DNA of 64,000 nucleotides from NCBI GenBank assembly GCA_019671135.1, contig JAHRHY010000003.1, positions 248,001 to 312,000 on the forward strand. Reading direction: 5' to 3'. The position numbers and the translations under genes were made by a program. This stretch comes from Linnemannia hyalina. Its lineage: Eukaryota > Mortierellomycota > Mortierellomycetes > Mortierellales > Mortierellaceae. The first letter of the stretch is position 1. Every line of letters starts with the position of its first letter. This document shows, piece after piece, positions 58,101-64,000 of this stretch. The notes beneath the pieces are model-generated. The model saw only the letters and a list, made by a program, of their open reading frames with translations. It had not been told where the DNA came from and did no database searches.

Positions 58101-59234
58101 GAGCCAAGAGAGTGCGAAGCAGATATAGGTCGTAAAGTCGTTCATCAAGATCAGATCCACCAACTGTCTGTACAGCAGCCATGTGTTGAATTCAATGGGG
58201 GCCGTCTATTGTGACAAATCAAAAATAGTGAAAAAGGGGGGGTGTCAACGAACCAAAGAACCAAGGAAAGCAAAATAACAAGAGGAAACCACGAAGAAAG
58301 AGTGAAGTCGAAGATCGAGATGGATGGGTTACCTCAAAGTCATAATCGGATTCCATTTTACAGGTCAGTTCGTCCTTCAGCCAGTTATACCAAGGACTTC
58401 CGCGGTTCTTGTCAAAGATCCCCTTCTCTCTCGCCAGAGCGACCAGACCGCGGCGGTGGCTCTGCATCTTGAGAAGGTAGCCCAGTCCGGCATTATAGCC
58501 TGCCCTCCAGAAGACAAACAGGATCAAGAAGAGCCACTTCTTGATCGACGTGGGTAGAGTGAGGAAGAGCAGGACCTGGACTCCCATGACAACAAGCGTG
58601 ATGATGTCAAAGACAGACTTGCGCTTCGACATGTCAAAGATCTCTGTAACCATGTCCTTTGTTACAGGCACCCTAAAGACTTGAAAAGAGAGATTGATAG
58701 TTGGGGTCAGCCATTCAGTCAGTTGTGCAATTGTATATTCCTTCTATTTTCCCACGGGGGCAATATATGTCATTTGTTACACGATTCCTTTATTTTCTTT
58801 CTTGTCCTGTGAACCCCAATAATAGAAATGGCAACAATGCAACCTGCGTTGAAACGAAAGCAAAAAACAAAGCAGAGCAAAGCAAAGCCTGCCAACCACA
58901 AAATAAAAGAAAAAAAAAACTTACTAGTGCCATTGGGCGTTTTGCCATAGGCCGCCTCTGCAGACTCTTTGACGAGGTTCTCTTTTTGAGTCTCTGTCAA
59001 CTTGCGGCCCAAGGGAAACCTAGTCAAGCCATCGCTTGGCACTCGGTTGTGCCCGGTCCCATTCTTTTCAGGATCGGCGCCAAAGCCATTGACGAAGGCC
59101 GAGTCGAGCGGGAGCGTCGCAGAGGACGAGGGTTGATGGTCGTGATGTTTGTTGGCAGACGAGAGACCAGTCGACGCTAAGGGGTCTTGTTGGTCGTCTT
59201 CTGCAGCCTTGCGGTTGCGAAGCTCAGTGTCCAT
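55176..59234 (-). CDS. CHO2: Phosphatidylethanolamine N-methyltransferase
   Basis: It carries out the first SAM-dependent methylation of phosphatidylethanolamine toward phosphatidylcholine at the ER (EC 2.1.1.17). Exons: 59234-58925, 58672-58333, 58205-57977, 57824-57624, 57524-56792, 56691-56272, 56175-55691 and 55588-55176, about 1,043 aa. Two homologous membrane-embedded halves are visible, each with a [21 protein letters not shown] or equivalent and [16 protein letters not shown] motif, and a C-terminal cytosolic region. Yeast Cho2 is 869 aa. Oddities: with canonical GT and AG, exon 1 and exon 2 are out of frame by one base, so a missed microexon, another donor or a sequence error is likely; an ATG at 59375 is less likely than MDTELRNR. 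The last intron (about 102 nt) is a multiple of three without stops, so its retention would keep the frame. Confidence 0.93.
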
Positions 59235-59638
59235 TCGTGCGGGATTGAAGGGAGAAAGGGGAGGGAAGGAGAGCGCTTGGTCTTTTAGGATATGAAGAAG
59301 ATGTGGGTAGCTTAGTTTTACGGCTTGGGTGTCTCGCAGGCTGCTTCGTTGTCTGGTCTGTGGTAGGGATGACAAAGGTCAGTTGAATGACCTCTTTTGT
59401 TCGAATGAATGAATGAAGAAGCAGATGAATGCGACTTGTTCAGGAAAAGGAAGACAGGAATAAGGATAAAGGTAAAGTAGAAGAAAAGGAAAGGAAGAAA
59501 GAAGGGCGAAAAATAAATAAATATCTGATACGGTCCAATGCGTTTATTCGATTGGCTACCAATCGCCCTGAGGCTGAGACACTCAAAAAAAAAAAAAGAA
59601 AAAAAAAAAAGGCGCGTCTAAAAGATTAATATTCTAGG

Positions 59639-62600
59639 TTACTTGTCTGAGGACAGGATCCTCACAACCTGGGCAAGATCGCCACCTTCCCGGTCAAGAA
59701 CACTCTCCACTCGGGGGTCATTCCATCCCCACGACCTCAGCCAAGCCAGCTTCTTGATGCGGATCTCCTTCTCCTGAACCTTGTACCATCCCTCCTTCAC
59801 CTGCTGCTCAACAACTCGTCGCTGTGCTTCGTCGATCCGTTTCACTCCTACCACGAATCCTCCACTGATCGGTCGGTGGTCCGAAACACGGCACTCGTTG
59901 CGCTTGTAAAAGAGCTGCCTCACATGGCGGCCTCTCCACAGGATTCGATCGCACCAGGCGGGGGTTCGGTGCTTGGACGAGGTATCGTACGTGTCTGTGC
60001 CAGGGTCATACTTGTAAGTAGGCGCAAACCGCAATTCGCTCTCGTTGAAGGCGCGAAGCACGAACTGAGGGTTCTTTTGCTTCTGTTGCAGCAGCTGGTC
60101 ATGGGTGTGCAAGTGCGACCATTCCTGCGCCTGAACTCGGGAGACCGCCTCGCTGAACTTGACGTCGATACGGTAGTTGAGATCGCCCGAGAGGAAACAG
60201 ATCTCGTGATCCATGGCCATAGTACCGTCTCCGAACCAAAAGACCTCTGGGTGAACTGTTCCTGACGAAATGGCGGGGTTAGGATGACAGAGCTTCTTCA
60301 GGACGTTGGCTGCGTCCGTATTACGCTGTCGGGTATGCGATTGTCCTGCTGCCAAATGGCAATTGACAAACGAAATGGATGTGTCGTCGACGATAAATCT
60401 CGTCGCAATTCCACCCTATGAAGCAATTAGAGAGAAAGACGCGCGTTAATTATAATTCAATAGCGCAAGATAGAGAAGAAACATGAAATGAGAAATATGC
60501 GGTACCTTGTTTCCGTGGTATCCTTTCAGACCAGTCTTGACCATGTCGACATGAGTCCATTCGCTGCGGATGTTCTCCCACTCTTTATCGCGTACAAAGA
60601 CGCAGCTGAAAAGACCAACAAGGTTAGAGCACTCCAGTAGCTTGAAATTGACGCCCATAGGTGCATAGAGTTCCCGAATCTTGGTGGTCAAATAGATCTG
60701 CCAGCGTTTGTATTGCTTGGAGATCGTTTCCGTCTCTGCTCGTTTCGATCCTTTCAACAATGATTCTACAGAGCGATGAGTCATATAAAGTAACGCGTCA
60801 GAATTAGACAATAATTAGCAGCCAGCAGGAACGAAGAACTGCACAAAGAAAAAAAAGAGGCTCTTACTGGCAGTCATCTTTTTGCTCTCGAGGTCGACAA
60901 TCTCCTGGAATCCAACGCTGATAATGTCTGGCGGCCCTTCTTGATCCATGCCAGTGAGCCATGACTCGAACAATTTCCTATCGGCGCCACCATTAGCGTC
61001 CTGCGCTGTCGGTTTCGAGGCGTCGATGTTCCATGAGCAAATCAAAATCTTGAGATCTCTCCAGTGACAATACTCCTTGCTTCTATCCACCATTCCTTTG
61101 GCTATAAAGTTAAAAGAGAAGGTGAAGAGGCGTGTTAGTTAACACAGTTTGGTTGCCAGACGGAACCACCGATCAACAATGATAGTCGACAGAAGTGAAC
61201 TTTAGTATGTATAAACTTACTCAGGCGGTCTTTGGCCATGAGTCCGTCCCAGATTTTGATCTCGCCATTCTCTGCGCAACTTCCAACTTGGTGTCGACCA
61301 CCAAGAATGAGACCCTCTTCGTCCAGTTGCAGACAAGAGACTCCTGACTCCTTGTGCGCCTGCCAGTCCTTCATCACAACGGGCACCTCAGGACGGAGAT
61401 CGAGGACATAGATCTTTCCTGTGGCGAAGCCAGCCCAGAGATACGAGCCAACGCCAAGTAGCGACATGATCCTGTAAGCGTGCACATTGATAATCCTGAC
61501 CTTTTCACGAGTCTCGATCGACCAGAGAATGACCTTGCCGTCCTCGTGTCCCGAGAAAACTTGACCGCTTCCTGCAATGGTAGCCAGACAAGTCAATGGA
61601 CCAGCGCCGTAGGGTATATCCATGGATGTAGGTGCAAGCTTAGGTCGTCCTGCATCATGTCCAACGCGAACCACATGAACCTTGGAGCCGTCCGACGACC
61701 ACAACGTATCCTGGACAGCAATGGCACAGATCTGCTTGGGTGGGATGGTAAGCGATTGAAGGGGCGATTGGATGGTGGGTCTGCCAAAAGTCCCATCCTC
61801 AGGCCAGACAAAGACCGATCCTGTATCGTCGACTGTCCAGACCTGACCTTTAGAACGGATGATATGGGTGACGCAGCCGCCTTTGTGTGTCGCACGCTTC
61901 TTTTCCATGACCTCCTTTGTCCGGGTGTCGATGACCTGTAGAGATCCGTCGTTCCATCCTGCCCAGAGGTACTGGCCAAGCGAATCCGGTCGTCGACTCT
62001 GTGTGAACATAAGCGCCGTGGGTTTGTTGTCCTTCTCGTGACCATAAGAAGAAACGTTCTCTCCTGTCAAGAGGGAGTAGACCCGAATGTTGGATGTTGC
62101 CGTTGCGACCTGTTCATGCGAAATACTGAAAGCCCGGACGCCATGTGATTTTTGTCCAATGTCGTGAATATCAACCGAATCCGAGAACAGCGGAAGACGT
62201 CGGTTTGATCGAGAATAGTCTGGGAATACGCCATCGGTTGGTGACGCTCCAGAGGCTGCTTGCTGGGTTGACTGGTGGTGTGGTGCAAGGGCATTGTTCC
62301 TTCCTGTTTCTGATTCAGACTCGGCCAGAGATAAGAGCGATCCTGGGTCCTGAGGGGGCTGGGGTCTTTTGCGCATGGAAGGTTTGGGAGGAAGAGCTGG
62401 AGCGACTTCCTGGTCAGATAATGCGCCTGACGGCCGACCAGGATATCCTTTGGCGTTTGGACGCGCAGGGAGTGAGGGCGGGGTAGGTGGTTCCTTGAAG
62501 GTCCTAGCACGGGTCGGCCGTGGCGAAGCATCCACAAAGCTTCTGAAGGGATTGGATGGCGTTGCAGCAGATTGATATTCTTCAACGTCGTCATAGTCCT

Positions 62601-64000
62601 TATCCGAGTCATCGCTTGTCTCGTCCGAGTCTGACTGAGAGTCGCTCAACTCTGGTTGCTGCTGCTGGGCGAATCCACGTTCAGGTACAGGACTCGTGGC
62701 GCCAAAAGGAGACGGGGACGAAGACGAGGAAAAGACACGTTTTGGCGTTTGAGGCGCAAGGTGGTCGTACGCCTGTTGAGGGGCCGTCATGTTACGGAAT
62801 CGAGACGCATTGGCTGACATGCCGCTCTCACCCGAAGAGGGAAAGAGAGGCGAGGGTCCTTTGGGCTGTTGTGCTTGCGGGTGGTGGTGCTGTTGCTGCT
62901 GAGGAATCGGAGGAGGGGCTAATTGGACACTTGTGCGCCTTGGCGGCGGAGGAACAGGCTGAGAAGGAGAGGCCATGGCAAGATTCTGGGCTGCAGGGAA
63001 GGAAGGCGGGACAGGAGGAACACCCGAGAGTCGATGAGAGGTTGAAAAGATGTTCTGGCGCGCTGGTGTGGGAGGAGCCGTATGGTGTTGAGGTTGAGTA
63101 GGCTGCTGGGGTGACGAGACTACACCAGAGAGTGGAGAGCGTGACCTTGGAGGAAGAGACGGGACTGAGGATGGATGGATAGGAGGAGGCGAACTGACCG
63201 CGTTCGAGCGTGGGCTAGTCGAGTGAAGACCACCGTAGTGAGGGACAGGCGAATGAAGGAGAGGCGAGGGAGCAGGTGGGATTGCCTGAAGTCGCGCTGT
63301 CAACAAGGACGACTGGTTGTGGGCTCTGGGAACGAATGAAGGCGACGTTGCTGGCACAGGCGAAGGCACAGTTGGAGCCAAGGCTGAATGTGTTGGTGGA
63401 ATGGAGTCAACGTTAGAAGGGTCGCTGAAGGGGTTGTCTTCTTGTTCGACATTGTCATTGCGGTTGTTGCTGTGTGGCTGGTTGAGGCTGTGATGATCGT
63501 CGTCGTGCTGAGGAGGGCTTTTGGCGGTGTTGAAGAGGAGGTGCTGCTTGGCGGCGATGGACGATGACGCTGCTGCAGGCAGGAACGAGGTGGAGCCGGA
63601 AGGTCTCAAGTGGGCAGGTGAGCTTGGAATGGTCTGGCTCCGGAGATGTGGGTGCAGATGGGCGTTTGCTGGGGTCGAAGGAGACAACGTCGTGGAGGAA
63701 GAAAAGGTTGCAGGCGGGGGGAAGGAGGCGATGTTGGTAGAGGTTGGCGAGCTGGCTGAGGAGCCAGGGTCGGAGGTAGTAAAGCCGTTTTGATGGTGCA
63801 AAGTGCTGTTGTTGTTCGTGGTGTTGCCGCTGTGCTGGTAACGGATAGGATGCTGCTGCTGTTGCTGTTGCTGATGGTGTTGGACGAAGGAAGGGGAGGT
63901 GGAGGAGGAGAAAGACGGTGACGTCGAGAGGGCAGAGGAGGATGGGCTGGTAGCCTGGTGAGGGTGAGTCGCGGGGGAGTGAGCGGAGGGGCGAGGGGCG
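59639..64000 (-). CDS. WD40-type inositol polyphosphate 5-phosphatase, N-terminus beyond the edge
   Basis: It should remove the 5-phosphate from phosphoinositides or soluble inositol phosphates. Exons within the window: open edge (64000) to 61221, 61101-60868, 60765-60506 and 60415-59639; phases agree. No ATG opens the first exon inside the window and the frame is open to 64000, so the true start lies beyond. The N-terminal part is Pro/Ser/Gln-rich and disordered, then a beta-propeller with WD-like repeats (SHGVRAFSIS, YLWAGWNDGSLQVID, SGHEDGKVILW) begins at about 62180. The catalytic domain (CSWNID, DIISVGFQEIV, SFVNCHLAAGQ, SGDLNYRI, PAWCDRILW, SDHRPISG) carries the family signatures. The combination resembles plant FRA3-type WD40 5-phosphatases more than yeast synaptojanins. 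The C-terminal 70 residues are basic and helical. Confidence 0.9.
62870..62900 (-). repeat. CAG-type glutamine/histidine repeat in the 5-phosphatase N-terminus
   Basis: Short Gln/His run (QQQQHHHPQ). A second one lies at 63851-63880 at the open end. Both are ordinary low-complexity coding repeats. Confidence 0.6.

Overview
The window is nuclear DNA from a filamentous fungus. Genes carry short (about 80-250 nt) GT-AG introns, and the products are eukaryotic and fungal: Sla2/End4, Cho2, a Dnf-type flippase, a Rim15/Greatwall kinase and cytosolic ribosomal protein uL11. The DGAT2 strongly resembles the Umbelopsis/Mortierella enzymes, and serine-, proline- and glutamine-rich disordered tails are frequent. 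Mucoromycota, most likely Mortierellales, is my inference; no taxonomic marker is present.

Layout, left to right. A P4-type flippase gene on the minus strand runs off the left edge (1-5878). A long gene-poor stretch (5.9-15.3 kb) holds a tRNA-Glu(CUC) gene and a small 5'-truncated LINE-type insertion with poly(A) tail and target-site duplication. It then becomes a 4-kb pyrimidine-rich leader to a giant Rim15/Greatwall-like kinase gene (15.3-26.4 kb, about 3,481 aa). Next come a degenerate 8-bp satellite, a second identical tRNA-Glu(CUC) gene and a longer copy of the same retroelement (26.5-27.8 kb). Two tandem Baeyer-Villiger-type flavin monooxygenase paralogues follow (29.2-34.1 kb). Then come a calmodulin-like EF-hand gene, a candidate CTC1-like OB-fold/zinc-ribbon gene, a divergently transcribed polyQ coiled-coil gene, Sla2, a very short Prp6-like helical-repeat gene, DGAT2, RPL12, a decayed quinone-oxidoreductase pseudogene, a Nudix hydrolase (YJR142W type) and Cho2. 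A WD40-inositol-5-phosphatase gene runs off the right edge without its N-terminus.

There is no operon logic, but several genes share a membrane-lipid theme: the flippase translocates phospholipids, Cho2 methylates phosphatidylethanolamine, DGAT2 makes triacylglycerol, the 5-phosphatase acts on phosphoinositides, and Sla2 links phosphoinositide-rich endocytic membrane to actin. This is probably chance neighbourhood. The most unusual signals are (i) two identical tRNA-Glu genes that each have a copy of the same non-LTR element shortly upstream, in divergent orientation, and (ii) a candidate fungal CTC1 telomere protein. All exon coordinates were read by eye from splice consensus and frame; most join cleanly. 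Two junctions do not (kinase exon 1/2, CHO2 exon 1/2) and are flagged.
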